Source: Platerodrilus igneus (lineage: Eukaryota > Arthropoda > Insecta > Coleoptera > Lycidae). From it: a DNA stretch of 64,000 bases. The notes beneath the pieces were generated by a model. It was given only the letters and a program-made list of their open reading frames with translations, did no database searches and was not told the origin of the DNA. Every line of letters begins with the position of its first letter. The first letter of the stretch is position 1. The stretch is from assembly GCA_036346225.1 (NCBI GenBank), contig JARFIW010000905.1, positions 558,001 through 622,000 of the forward strand. Direction: 5' to 3'. This document shows positions 1 through 10,492 of the stretch, piece by piece. The position numbers were made by a program, and so were the translations under genes.

Positions 1-1917
1 CAGATCTATACGCCCTATTTACATGCTTTCCCCCTTTTCTATTGTTTTCTCCATTATCACTCTCAGAGCTAAAATAGCCTCCTGTGTTCCCCTGTTTCGC
101 CTAAACCCAAATTGGTCTTCTCCTAGTATTTCTTCAGCTCGTTTTTCCATTCGTCTTTGCACAATTCTAGTTAATATTTTTGACACGTGTGCTGTCAAAC
201 TTATTGTTCGAAAATTTTCACATCTATCCGCGCCTTTCTTTTTTGGTATAGTTACTATGATGCTACGTTTGAAATCTTTGGGTATCTCGCCTGTCTCATG
301 CATATAGCTTACAAGTCGGAAGAGACGTTCTGTTACTGCTTATCCAGCGGCTTTTAGAGTTTCTGCTTGCACCTTATCTGTACCCGGCGCCTTACCATTT
401 TTCAGACTCTTTAATGCTAATTCAAACTCGTCTCGAAGTATAGGATATCCCAAGCCATCATTTTCAATGTCTGATTCCTGTTCTAATGCAGTTAGTTCCT
501 CTCCTGCATATAAATTCCCTATATATCCTTGCCATCTACTCACTTTCTCTACGTTTTCTATAATGACGTTTCCTTGTGCGTCCCTTATATTTTTGCTATA
601 CGGTTTTATATCCTTAAAATTCATTTTAATTAATTTGTATGCTTCGTCTGTCTTTCCTACTTCCATCTTAATTTGTACCTCTTTGCACTTTTCATCAATT
701 CATTGTTCTTCAGCTTTTCTGCATTTTCGAATAATTTCCCATTTTTTGGCTTTGTATCTCTGTTTTCCTGTTTCGTCTGATTTATTTTTGTATTTTCGTC
801 TTTCTTCTATTAAATTCACGATATCCTTTGTTATCCATGGTTTCTTATATTCCTTTTGTGTATACCCCAGAATATCTCGGGCCGCCATGTCTAGGCTGGA
901 TTTAATGTTATTCCATTCTGTTTCTACTTCCTTAGTTTCAGATATTTTCCTGATGTCATTTAGCAATTCATTTGACTTTTTTTCGAATCTTACTTGAATA
1001 TCTTTATCTTTTAGTTTCTCTAAGTCCAAGTGCCTTTTTCCGTTCCTTTTTTTCAGATTTTTAAATTTAAGTGCGGCCTTCATAATTACGATGTTGTGGT
1101 CAGTATCTATATCCGCTTCTGGGTAGCTTCTACAGTCTTTTACTTGATTTCTAAACCGTTGTCTAACAAGAATGTAATCTATTTGATATCTTTCTATATC
1201 TCCTGGCATCTTCCACGTATATCGTCTTCTAGCATGATGTTGAAATAATGTGTTTGTGATGATTAAATTGTTCTTGTCGCAAAATTCTACCAGCCTATTT
1301 CCCCTGTCGTTTCTCGTGCCTAAACCAAATAAACCTACTACCGCTCCTTCCCTACTCTCACCTACCACGGCATTAAAATCCCCCGTAATTATTAAATTTT
1401 CATGTCCTTTTACGTATCTTAATATGTCTTCGATATCTTCGTAGCTGGCTTCTACCTCTTCGTCACTATAGCTAGAGGTGGGCATGTATACTTGTATTAT
1501 TACTGTGTTTACCGGTTTAGATTCTAATCTAACTATCAGTACTCTTTCGTTCTTTTGTAAGTAATTTTCAACACAGTATCCTATCCTTTTCCGCATAACT
1601 ATCCCCACACCCAAATTTCCTTCCACTGCTCCTGTATGATTTACCCTGAAGTCTCCACTCCAAAAATCCCCCGCCTCTGGCCACCGAACTTCGCTGATCC
1701 CTACTATGTCTAGTGATAACCTATTCATTTCGATTTTTAGGTTCTCTAGCTTACCTACTTGCTTCATACTTCTAACATTCCACGCTCCGACTCGCAGAAT
1801 GTTTCCGACTCTTATTTTTAGCTTTCCAATTGCATCCTCCGAAGTAGTCCCCTCCCGGAGATCCGAATGGGGGACTATTTTAACTCCGGAATCTTTTACC
1901 CCAGAGAATGCCATCAT
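1..1917 (-). pseudogene. LINE endonuclease / reverse transcriptase ORF with three in-frame stops
   Basis: One reading frame runs from the ATG at 1917 to the window edge. Residues 40-280 are an exonuclease-endonuclease-phosphatase fold: 'AWNVRSM', 'ISEVRWP', 'ITGDFNAVVG', 'QIDYILV', and 'DTDHNIV' with the catalytic Asp-His pair. The RT fingers follow, with 'GKAPGTDKVQAE' and 'QFGFRRNRGTQEA'. The frame is broken by TGA at 700-702, TAA at 340-342 and TAA at 19-21. No frameshift is needed to join the parts, so these are point changes in an otherwise aligned copy. The protein would nick target DNA and prime reverse transcription, but this copy cannot make it whole. Confidence 0.88.
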
Positions 1918-2226
1918 GTTTGTAACAATTTAAGTACGCTGTGTACTTGGGAGATAATGTGGTGGTTTCCCGTTGCCTTCCACATCGCGGTAGTGTGTCT
2001 TAGACTGCCATACCGACCCCTATGGTCTCTGCCAATCTAAGTACCGAAAGAGCCGCTGCCCCCTTTCGGGGACCTGTCTTAGTCTGGTTCCTCACTAACG
2101 ACCCTACTACTTTGGTTGGACCTGTAGTTTGGCTCTTTAGCTCATTAGAACACGCAAGCCATTTCACCTGTTCTAGTAATTTAGAACTTCGGCAAGGTGC
2201 AGGTCCATTCGAAATGGAGGTATAAA
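1..2226 (-). mobile_element. RTE-type non-LTR retrotransposon (LINE), cut by the window edge
   Basis: The minus strand carries an apurinic-like endonuclease followed by a reverse transcriptase start, the order of RTE-type LINEs. About 300 bp upstream of the ORF (1918-2226) is likely 5' leader. The 3' part (RT palm onward) lies outside the window, so neither the poly-A or microsatellite tail nor a target duplication can be seen. The clade assignment rests on recognising the 'AWNVRSM' endonuclease start and 'QFGFRRNRGTQEA' RT motif. Related insect proteins are often annotated as craniofacial development protein 2-like. Confidence 0.85.
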
Positions 2227-2240
2227 ATAATTTTTTAAAA

Positions 2241-2847
2241 TTCAACGAATGCTACGTAATGAAATTTAAATTACACAACGTTATTTATATGCTAAAACTT
2301 TTGGTCTTTTATATGACCCTAATAAATACTTGTTTGAAATGAATGTCAATCGCTTTAAGTGAAAAAATCAGTTAGACAAACCGCTCATTTGGCGCTTTGT
2401 GAGTTTATTCACACAGATATATAAAAATATTATAACACCGTATAGTTAGCAATCTCCTCCGATTTACTTTTCAGTAAAACTGAATATGATTTTGTATCAA
2501 GGTTTATTTTATTATAAAAAAATGTTGCCAATTTAAACTTCTTCTCTGCATTGCCCTAAGTGAATAAAAAGAAACGTAGTAAAAAATTAACTCATGCCTT
2601 AATCGACTAATACAGTAATATTGACGGGTATTGATATTACTTTCTGCACAAAAACAATTTTTAACACAGTACTCGCTGTCGTATGTAATTTTTGTAATCA
2701 ATACTACAAAAATAGGCAATAGTTAGTATCAGTGGTTGAGGTACTAAGAATTCTTTTATCATCACTTGGATTAAGAACAATTTTGTTTTTGTTTAATAGT
2801 AAACACATCACGTTTGACTGATCTAATTAAACATTGCTGTTTCTGTA
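2241..2847. other. AT-rich DNA without recognisable gene
   Basis: Short ORFs only, none with recognisable motifs. No RNA gene or repeat unit was seen here. Confidence 0.5.
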
Positions 2848-2850
2848 GTC

Positions 2851-3083
2851 TGATATCGATTAAAAAAATGTATAAAAGTCAAGTTCTTTCAGTTGTACTG
2901 AAAAAAGTATGCAATTTTTTTTCAGAAAACGATGCAAATTTTTAATTTTTTCTAACAGGTCAGTTTATTATTTTAATATAAATACTTCACGTAGATTTTA
3001 CCAACAGTATAGAAAAAAAAGTCTATGATATCGATAAAAAAATGTATAAAAGTCAAGTTCTTTCAGCTGTACTGTAAAAAAGT
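2851..3083. repeat. Pair of 60-bp direct repeats
   Basis: A roughly 60-bp segment with the core 'TGTATAAAAGTCAAGTTC' occurs at 2851-2910 and again at 3025-3083 with few changes. The spacing is about 174 bp, which suggests a tandem duplication of that length whose middle has diverged. Confidence 0.75.
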
Positions 3084-3952
3084 AAATATTTCAAAATGAT
3101 TTCTAGGTAAAATTTAATTTTTTTTGTTTTGCAATTGACAACTTTAATTTTAAAATATGGTATATACGCGTGCACCGTTTCGAAGCCAGACCGGTCTTTC
3201 ATTAATGCTGACTAAGTCGATTTATTTATTATTCTGCTGATGTTAGCATTAAATTTCTCGCTTTTTATTTTTCTGTATATGTCAGCATTAAAAAAAATTA
3301 TACATGACTGGCTTTATTAAATTTTCTATAGATTTCATATTTCTACAATTGCTATCTAGACAATACCTTAGCATTAAATTCTTGCTTACATGAGTTGAAT
3401 TTTCTGCTGTTCTTGTTGTTTAATATCCTTATATATTCAAGATATGTGTGTGTGTGATAATCGTTCAATCTTTATTGCCAAGTTGTAGTTGTGTGTTCTA
3501 TAGAACAAATCATAAAATGAAAACCTTTTTTTTTTAAATTATCCTTGTCAGGAAGGAATAATGATAGTGATTGGGTTAAAATTATTTAGTAGTTTATAGT
3601 CAATCCAAATTAAGTACTGTAGAAAAAAAATCGTTGACGCTGTGAGCAGATCCACCAATTGCAACGTACGACCTGATGACACAAATACAGAGTATGTATT
3701 CGTTTGCTTAATATATAGATTTAATTTTCTTAATGCATTTACTTGGTCTAATATTCATTTGAATCTTTTTTTAGTGAACACGAAGAAGAAGAACAGCCAG
3801 AAACGACCGCGTGTCAAAGATGAAGAAGACAGCCCTCATAGAACTGAGAATGCAATATTTTTTTTACAGTTCAGAGTTGGAGTGAGTTAGAACTGTTCTT
3901 TATATTTGGGAACTTAAGTGAATTATAGTATGTTTAATCTAGAGTACATAAC

Positions 3953-3953
<1 letters not shown>

Positions 3954-3983
<30 letters not shown>
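3954..3983. repeat. (TA)n microsatellite
   Basis: About 14 uninterrupted TA dinucleotides. Confidence 0.9.
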
Positions 3984-3987
<4 letters not shown>

Positions 3988-4373
3988 TTTATAGATTACA
4001 ATAAAGAAAAATACATTGTGTGTTTCATTTCACATTACTCCCGATTTAATAACTACGTAATCTCAGTTTACAGAACGGTGTAAAACAATTTTTGACTTTT
4101 AATCTGAGTGCATATTTCGAATAGATGCTCTCATTTTTTTTGCGGTTAAAGTTAGAAATGCATTTCAAATAGATGCTTTCATATTTTTTGTAATTGAAAT
4201 TAGAAATGTATGTGATCTAAAATTGCAGAGTTGCCTTCAGTACGTAAATATGGAAATGCAAATGCCGAAGAAGCATTAGACTAAACTATCGTTGACAAGA
4301 AAAAAAGCTGTCTGACATGGGTTGAATTTTCTGCTGTTCTTGTTGTTTAATATCTTTATATATACTCAAGATA

Positions 4374-4432
4374 TGTGTGTGTGTGTGTGTGTGTGTATGT
4401 GTGGTGTGTGTGTGTGCGCGCGTGTGTGTGCG
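4374..4432. repeat. (TG)n microsatellite
   Basis: TG dinucleotides with a few TA, GG and CGCG interruptions, inside the second copy of the 3.4/4.3-kb direct repeat. Confidence 0.9.
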
Positions 4433-4978
4433 ATAATCTTTATTGTCAAGTTGTAGTTGTGTTCTATAGAACAAATCAAAAATGAAAACTTCTGTAAAAT
4501 TGCCCTTGTCAGGAAAGAATAATGATAGTGGTTAAGTTAAAAATTATTGAGTAGTTTATAGTCAATCCAAATGAAGTGCTTGAAAAATTTGTTTACTCCG
4601 TGAGCAGATCCACCAATTGCAACGTTAGCATATATTTCAATAGATTTATTTCTAGTTTTTTGAAGTTGGAGCATTTCATAAATTTCCTCGTTTATATATT
4701 TTTTGCAGATAAACTGAGTTTGCGATTTAATAACTACGACTTGTTATTCTTTAAAAGCGAGAATGAGAAAATTGGTGCAGTCAGTCTGTCTGTTTGTCTA
4801 TTTGTCTGTGTGTCTTTGGCAAAATTTTCGAGATATCTGTACAATTTGTTAAATGGTGTAAAACCAGTAAAGAGCTATTGCGTTGATCAACTATAATTGC
4901 TTTCAGGGTTGAGAGTCCCATTCGTGCTGTCTGAGTTTAATTGTTTTTTCTGCAGATATCAGCATTAAAGATTTCTTA

Positions 4979-5160
4979 CTGACTACAATAATAATACAGA
5001 CACAATCTTTTCTATTGTTTTTTATTATTATCAAACCATTCTTTTAATAACAAAGTATTTTGTTTTGCAATAGATAGGTATCCATCTATTTCTTATTCTT
5101 TTCTAGACCCTTCACACATACTTCTTCACCGGATCGGATAATTTGCTTCGGCTAACATTG
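4979..5160 (-). pseudogene. Second, internally deleted copy of the accessory gene's 3' end
   Basis: The segment repeats the 3' end and flank of the accessory gene at 5200-5700: the 'CAGACACAATCTTT' flank, the stretch encoding the end of the protein, and the stretch encoding the 'EEVCVKGLEKK'-like part. About 190 bp between these parts is missing. It ends in the same 'AACATTGTAAAATTATATT' flank found beside the homologous gene at 50.8 kb. This is a truncated tandem duplication. Confidence 0.65.
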
Positions 5161-5199
5161 TAAAATTATATTAAAATAGATAATACAGACACAATCTTT

Positions 5200-5700
5200 C
5201 TATTGTTTTTTATTATTATCAAGCCATTCTTTTAATAACAAGGTATTTTGTTTTGCACATTGCAGATTTTTATTGCTGTGTCTACAACAATGGATGTTAT
5301 ATCTTAAACGGTTGTTGATTTTTAACTCCGATATCTTAGGACAACCTAGTGCAAGCATATCAGTTACAACGTTTTGCATTAGATAGGTTTCAATCAATTT
5401 CTTCTTTTCTAGACCCTTTACAAATACTTCTTCACCGGGTAGGATAATTCGCTTCAAATAAGGCGCTATATATAATAACACCATTCCAGCCGTTGAAGAT
5501 TCATCCCAAGAAAGACCATGAATATTCTTTGTCACCCAGTCGTTATGTTTTATATGAGTTTGGCTCAAACAACTGGACTGCATTGGCAGTTTAAAAATTT
5601 GATGCCAAACAACACCTTTTGACAAGTCCAAAACCGTAATTTCTTTACACACAAACTCGTTTTTCTTGTATTTAAATCCCTGAATATCAATTATATACAT
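5200..5700 (-). CDS. Accessory 'DIQGFK' family protein of element 1
   Basis: An intact 166-codon ORF with no name that I recognise. It begins 'MYIIDIQGFKYKKNEFV' with 'CKEI' next, has a central 'NIHGLSWDESSTAG' and 'VFVKGLEKKKLIE', then 'LGCPKISEL'. It ends with Cys-x2-His-x6-Cys-Ala and a 'LLLKEWL' tail. Close copies lie at 50777-51310 (about 85% identical by eye) and, much more divergent and broken, at 59200-59625. Each is attached to a virus-like element, so this is an accessory viral gene. Alternating strands and spaced acidic residues with a Cys/His cluster would suit an RNase H/exonuclease-like or Maelstrom-like fold, but that is a guess. There is no signal peptide or membrane segment. 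Confidence 0.65.
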   Translation of the reverse strand: MYIIDIQGFKYKKNEFVCKEITVLDLSKGVVWHQIFKLPMQSSCLSQTHIKHNDWVTKNIHGLSWDESSTAGMVLLYIAPYLKRIILPGEEVFVKGLEKKKLIETYLMQNVVTDMLALGCPKISELKINNRLRYNIHCCRHSNKNLQCAKQNTLLLKEWLDNNKKQ

Positions 5701-5960
5701 GTTTGTATGTAAATATATGCAGTAAACTTCGACTAATTAAATTAATATTAGGAGCAATCTCCTTATATAGCAGATTACCACCATCTGCGTACTTTGCCAA
5801 CCCACTTTTCAACCTATCACAAGAGTGAACACATTTTGAATTGAAACCGGCCCATGTGTATTTACAGCCTCTAAACATAAATAAAAAACATAAATCAGAA
5901 TCCACTTTAATTAAACACAATTGACTTGAATGCGATATTTTGCATCTGTCATACTTTATA
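5701..5960. other. Upstream region shared with the element 2 accessory gene
   Basis: The sequence before the accessory start, including 'AATATTAGGAGCAATCTCC', recurs almost unchanged at 51311-51560 upstream of the second copy. Gene and leader were therefore copied as one unit. Small ORFs in it are not conserved. Confidence 0.55.
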
Positions 5961-6434
5961 ACTTCTCGCTAGAAAACCAAATTGAAAACATCTACACACA
6001 TTTTCTCTGCACTTACATTTTTCAACATACGTGTGTTTTGAAGTATGTATGTTCCATTGAAAGTAATATAAAGCCAATCCTAATTCAAAACGTGCCCACA
6101 AGTATTTTACATTTGAAAGTATATAAGAATTCAGGTTTTCACATTTTACATTAAAAGTATATAACGCCGATCCTAATTCAAAACGGTGCACGTGTAACTT
6201 CTCGCTAGAAAACCGAATTCAAAACAGCTACACACATTTTTCTCTGCACTTTAATTTTTCAACATACGTGTGTTTTGAAGTATGTTTCATTGAAAGTAAT
6301 ATAAAGCCGATCCTAATTCAAAACGTGCCCACAAGTATTTTACATTGAAAGTATATAAGAATTCATGTTTTCACAACTATTTTACATTGAAATGTTTTCA
6401 CAACTATTTTACATTGAAATTATATAAGGCTGAA
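5961..6434. repeat. Two tandem copies of a 237-bp repeat rich in TATA-like motifs
   Basis: Copy 1 (5961-6197) and copy 2 (6198-6434) both start 'ACTTCTCGCTAGAAAACC'. Each contains 'CATACGTGTGTTTTGAAGT', 'TAATTCAAAACGTG' and the submotif 'ATTGAAAGTATATAAG'. A third copy lies at 51574-51770 next to the homologous accessory gene. The 'GTATATAAG' words resemble TATA boxes facing away from the gene. Confidence 0.8.
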
Positions 6435-7102
6435 TATGGAAAATACGTCTGAACACGTTTTGAATTAGGACCGGCCCTACCCCACTACTTATATTTTATA
6501 TTTACACTTTATTTTTATTAGCATGTATTGCAGTATTTTGTGGCATATTTGTTTTATTTGACGTTCTGTCGCTATTTTGGTTGCAGTATATATTTGGGAA
6601 GGAAGAGTAAAATTGTGAAGATTGTAATCATAATATAAATCAGTTAGGGAATGATAGGGAAAGCTAGGGATGGATTTAAATTAGTTAGCTAGATTTGGAT
6701 AGTTTTAAGACGACCCTTCAGGTCGCACTGGTAAGCAGAGCCGGCGTCTGCTATCCGGTATTACGGATCCCTCCCCCTCTCATTTTTGCTTGTGTCTTGT
6801 TGATCGGGTACACTCCAAAGTCAGCGCTAGGGATACCATTATTTCCAACCCTGTTTTTAGTTTTTGTTTTTAGTTTTTGTTTCAGTTTGTCAGATTTTTA
6901 GGTTTGTTAGATTGTTAGAGTTTGTTAAGTATGTTAGATTTTTAGGTTTGTTAGATTTTTATTAATTTTTTTGTTTAGGGTGGATTAACTATGAAGTTAG
7001 AATGAATTAGAAGCACGATTATTTTTCGCATTTAAACCCAATGTAGTACCTCCGGGTGGAGCATTGGAGACGTGGCCGCAAGTATAGCGGCCGTTATTCA
7101 AA
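6435..7102. other. No gene; GC-richer island and short T-rich repeats
   Basis: Positions 6710-6830 are richer in G+C than their surroundings ('CAGAGCCGGCGTCTGC') and might be the leader of a decayed LINE or SINE. No polymerase III boxes could be identified. 6885-6960 repeats 'TTTTTAGGTTTGTTAGAT'. 7075-7094 is a short perfect hairpin, GGCCGC and GCGGCC around a 7-base loop. Confidence 0.4.
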
Positions 7103-7919
7103 TTATAATGTGAGCTGAATCTCATCGTCATAAAAAGCACCTAGAATCGGCCGACCTTTCAAATCTTGTAGCAGATAGGTTATCGGTCTCGTTTGTTGTA
7201 CTTTAACAATTTTGAATAGTTCTGTACTCTAGTTTGGATAAAATCCTCGGTCCAATACTGCTTTATATTTTGATATACGTACAATTTCTACGACCTTATA
7301 CAACTTCTTGCGACTTTTAGAAGCACTGTCAGAGGTGTAAAGTTTTATTCTTTCCGGATGTTCTTCCGCCTCCATAGGTATCATGTTAATGGCCCAATGC
7401 GGTGTATTATTGTATTCTTCCATAACCTTAGGCAAAATATCCAACCATCTATAACTGTCTTGCAAGTAAAATTTTCTGTACAATTTGTTTTTGATTGTTC
7501 TGATCAGCCGCTCAACCATACTAGCTTTGATTGCGGAATACGTAGAGTAATGGTTTATCTTATATTTTTGCATAAGATTTTTAAACCAGCGGTTGTAGTA
7601 CTCTTTCCCAAAATCCGTTTGTAGATTGATTTTTACGTTATTTTTTACTTGCAACATTTTGTCCAATATTTTTTTCACAGCATTTGTAACTTCTGAACCA
7701 GTTTTATTTTTTAAAGGTTCTGCTAAAGCATATTTTGTGAAACAGTCCACCGCTATTATAATATATCTGTACCCATTGTTCACACGCGAGTAAGGCTGCA
7801 TTTCGCACAAGTCCGATTGGATAAGATCACGTTTCACATGTTTCAGATTTGTATGACGACGGTGAAAATTTTTTTCTTGCAGGTTTAAATAATTCCTTAA
7901 CGATGATTTCTTTACTCAT
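7103..7919 (-). pseudogene. Retroviral-like (rve) integrase of element 1
   Basis: DDE integrase of the Polinton/adintovirus kind, which inserts the linear viral genome into host DNA. The frame starts at ATG 7919 ('MSKEIIVKELF'), shifts once near 7850, and then gives the core domain: 'IQSDLCEM' (first Asp), 'LQTDFGKEYYN' (second Asp) and 'ASMVERLIRTIKNKLY' (Glu). The C-terminal chromo/SH3-like part 'ITYLLQDLKGRPILGAFYDDE' follows an in-frame TAG at 7229-7231. The same TAG, in the same 'PN-stop-ST' context, occurs in the diverged integrase at 49.9 kb. The gene lies downstream of the fibre-like gene on the same strand. Confidence 0.88.
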
Positions 7920-7926
7920 TTTTGCT

Positions 7927-8511
7927 TCACACTGTTGCTAAACTAATAGGGCTATCTTTATCTAGTTGCACCTTTAACATAAACTGAAGCTTTGGTTTGT
8001 AGTATTTGTTTTTTATAACTGCTGGTGACGCCTCGTAAATCGATGATATTGCGAGACCGAGCTCCTTCTCGTTTGTCTCAGAAGCAGCAGTCAAATTAAT
8101 AAAAAACTGTATAAACGTTTTAAAGTCAGATACAAGCTTATCCAATTTTTCATTTACATATTGTTTATTAACTGCATCAGATGGTTCAACTGGTTGAGCA
8201 AGCATTGCGATACGCTGGTTTCTTGCATTGAAGGCTTTATCTTTACGCTGTATATCATCAGAACTTTTTAGACAGTATGAAAAGGCTTGATTCACGAGCT
8301 TGATTCCAGGTTTCTTATTAACACAATTACTATCGTCTTTAGGATCCATTACATCAACTAACCTTCTTTTACGAAAACTAATTGTTTCTTCTCCAGGCTT
8401 GAATACTATAGTGCTTTTCTGATTAACACAATCATAATCTTCTTTCGGGTCTGATGAATTCACTAACCTTCTTTGCTGCATATCATATCCATCACCATCC
8501 AACGTTAGCAC
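7927..8511 (-). CDS. Fibre-like protein with three diverged adhesin-type repeats
   Basis: ORF of 194 codons. The true N-terminus probably lies upstream, since an open stretch with 'RRGPPGRGF' reaches back to about 8570 but lacks an in-frame ATG. Three repeats about 40-60 residues apart read 'RRLVNSSDPKEDYDCVN', 'RRLVDVMDPKDDSNCVN' and 'QRIAMLAQPVEPSDAVN', the last followed by 'KQYVNEKLDKL'. This is the pattern of phage-type tail-fibre repeats (…DP.D..DAVNK.YVD). The C-terminal half is helical. By analogy it may be a trimeric host-attachment fibre, which is an inference from the repeat pattern alone. Neighbours are the DUF8207-like gene upstream and integrase downstream. Confidence 0.6.
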   Translation of the reverse strand: MLTLDGDGYDMQQRRLVNSSDPKEDYDCVNQKSTIVFKPGEETISFRKRRLVDVMDPKDDSNCVNKKPGIKLVNQAFSYCLKSSDDIQRKDKAFNARNQRIAMLAQPVEPSDAVNKQYVNEKLDKLVSDFKTFIQFFINLTAASETNEKELGLAISSIYEASPAVIKNKYYKPKLQFMLKVQLDKDSPISLATV

Positions 8512-8604
8512 AAATCCTCGGCCTGGAGGACCACGCCGAATATCAGCATCTTTACGCTCTGAACGTCCGAAGGCATTTTAAAACTGTGTAGTTATTTACT
8601 GAGC

Positions 8605-9525
8605 TCACTGTATTATACCTTCTTCTCTCAACTCTTCTATTACCGACGCCATCTCGTTAAATGTTTTCCTCGCTTGGATTTCCAGCTCGGTTGGATGCGT
8701 TCAACAATCTCAGCCGATCAACAAGTTCATGTACATTATTCCAGTAGACGTATTGCACAGACTTTGAATTTAAACTTTTCTAAAACCGATTAGAAAAGCC
8801 TAAACCTGCTCCCTTAGACTGTTTTCTTCTCTTGGCTGTTTACTTTCGGGATTCTTCCGAAATTCGGTGAGATATTTTTGCACATATTTGTTAAACTTTT
8901 TGTTATTTGTTGGGAATCCGCTTAAATCGTGCGCTGCAAATGGGTTAAACTTTCTTCTCAAAATCGATGCTGATTTGATCATTTCCAAGTAATTCGGCAA
9001 ATCATCATGCAAATTGAAATCGCCATCTTCGGGGCTGATGTCTTTATAAACCGGCAGATTGTATATACCCCTCGTACCCGGGTATATCACATTATTTAAT
9101 GTTATATCGCTAGTTTCCGGGTTAATTATCAATACACTTTTCCACAAACTCCATGAGTCGGTTTCCGCATTATACTTTACTCCATAAATTGATTTGTCAA
9201 TATTTTCGTTTTCGTCTCTAGCTAACACATCCGCAGAGTAAAGATAGAACGGTTCTTCTGGAACGAGTTGTTTAATTTTCTCTATAGGTGCTTCCATGTC
9301 TTCGAATTTAACCCTTGTTGTAGGTGTGGGAATTTTTTTGGTGATTGCTTGCAACTGGGAAGCGGTTATTTGCAAGGGGTCCATCAATTGTTTATGAGCT
9401 TCTTTAAATTTTTGCTGAGATGTAGCGTTTTCCTTTTTGTATGCCACAAACTTTTTTCGTACAGCATCTTGAATTAACTGAAGATTACGTTTATTTGCGA
9501 TAAAATTGTTAACGTCCGTCATCAT
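8605..9525 (-). pseudogene. DUF8207-like protein of element 1
   Basis: The ORF from 9525 to 8800 encodes a helical N-terminus ('VRKKFVAYKKEN'), a middle 'YGVKYN … DSWSLWKS … ITLNNVIYPGTRGIYNLPV' typical of proteins I remember as DUF8207 from insect genomes, and 'NKYVQKYLTEF'. A frameshift near 8800 separates it from the family's C-terminal signature 'QYVYWNNVHELVDRLRLL' (about 8690-8760). A second shift precedes the last residues 'VIEELREEG'. Function unknown. It sits directly after the packaging ATPase here and in element 3, so a virion or packaging role is plausible. Confidence 0.7.
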
Positions 9526-9564
9526 CAGAAGATGAAGCTGATAAATGAATGAACTGGATAGGAA

Positions 9565-10472
9565 CTAACTATTTTTTTTTAAATAATGTCCAATATTTAT
9601 ATGCTCGTCGAAATTCTTCCGATTCCGTCCTTTATCGATATCAAAATCTTTCACAATAGTTATAAAATTATGTTTTGAGTCACCCCAACACTGTAAGCAC
9701 ATTTCTTTAAATTTCGGATATGTCATGTCACCGCTTATATGATCCGAAAAGATATGTCTGAGATTGGTTTCATCCTGTTTCCATAATGCGATTGCATTGG
9801 CGTTATCTCTGAGTCTATGTTTTAAGGCGCTAGCGTAAGTTTGACATATGTAGAACGAATCTATTGCTTTATGTCGGCCGAACGAGAAAACTGTGTGATT
9901 TTGCTTTGCTCGTTTACAGGTATAACATCAAAAACCACAATTGAATCTTCTTTGGTATCTCCGGGTTCAATCAAATCATCGTAATTTTCAAACTCATGGT
10001 ACTCAATTTTTTCTTTTAATGGTGTAAAAACGTTTCTTAGCAATTCGTATTTCAGTTGATATAAACTCTTCGAAAATACATAGACATTTTGGAATCTAAG
10101 ACCGTTTTCGTGCAAGATCAGAGATATTAAAGAGTTTGTTTTTCTACAACTCGATGGTCCAGCGAATATAGCTCGTATGTTAGACGGGAACAATGGACCA
10201 TGTTTACCATCCTCTTTTGCACTAGCAATAGCAAAGTTATCACAATTCTGTATAGGTATTGTAATTTTTTGTTTCGCAGTTTCCATATTGCTTCGAGCGT
10301 GTACCTGCTTTTGCTGCTGTTTGCGGTGATAGCTTAACGTCTCTTTCGGTATATTATATTTTCTACTGATGAAGTAAATAGTTGATTTATCCAGTCGAAC
10401 TTCTTCTATAGCTTTTTCTAACGCTTCTTTACTGTATCCACTATTTCGTCTTCTTATGTAATTGCGAACCAT
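9565..10472 (-). pseudogene. Packaging ATPase of element 1 with an N-terminal psq-type helix-turn-helix
   Basis: Starting at the Met at 10472, residues 1-50 form a pipsqueak-type helix-turn-helix ('SKEALEKAIEEVRLD … ISRKYNIPKETLS'). Then comes an A32/FtsK-like DNA packaging ATPase: a degenerate Walker A 'GPSSCRKTN' (normally Gly before Lys), 'LRFQNVYVFSKSLYQLKYE', and a Walker B-like 'SIVVFD'. A frameshift near 9880 moves the C-terminal third ('GRHKAID', 'LRDNANAI', 'WGDSKHNF') to another frame, ending at 9565. The frame is also open upstream through an 18-bp minisatellite to a Met at 10604. The Walker A change and the shift make it non-functional. The gene follows MCP on the same strand. Confidence 0.82.
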
Positions 10473-10492
10473 ACTAACCAATACTGGCGGAG

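Larger units (their letters stand above)
3388..4625. repeat. Pair of about 280-310-bp direct repeats with microsatellites
   Basis: Copy 1 is 3388-3666 and copy 2 is 4315-4625. Both start near 'GAATTTTCTGCTGTTCTTG', pass through a TG-rich microsatellite and a 'TTGTAGTTGTG' segment, and end in 'GCAGATCCACCAATTGCAAC'. Between the copies is a (TA)n run. The TG tract is short in copy 1 and expanded in copy 2. This looks like a duplicated non-coding unit or a decayed interspersed element. No coding capacity was recognised. Confidence 0.75.

Noticed and set aside
5200..5700. Firm assignment of the accessory protein as a Maelstrom or DEDD exonuclease
   Set aside because: The spacing of acidic and Cys/His residues is only suggestive; without a profile or structure search the claim is not supported.
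6710..6850. tRNA-derived SINE or tRNA gene
   Set aside because: GC-richer, but no convincing A and B boxes and no cloverleaf could be drawn.
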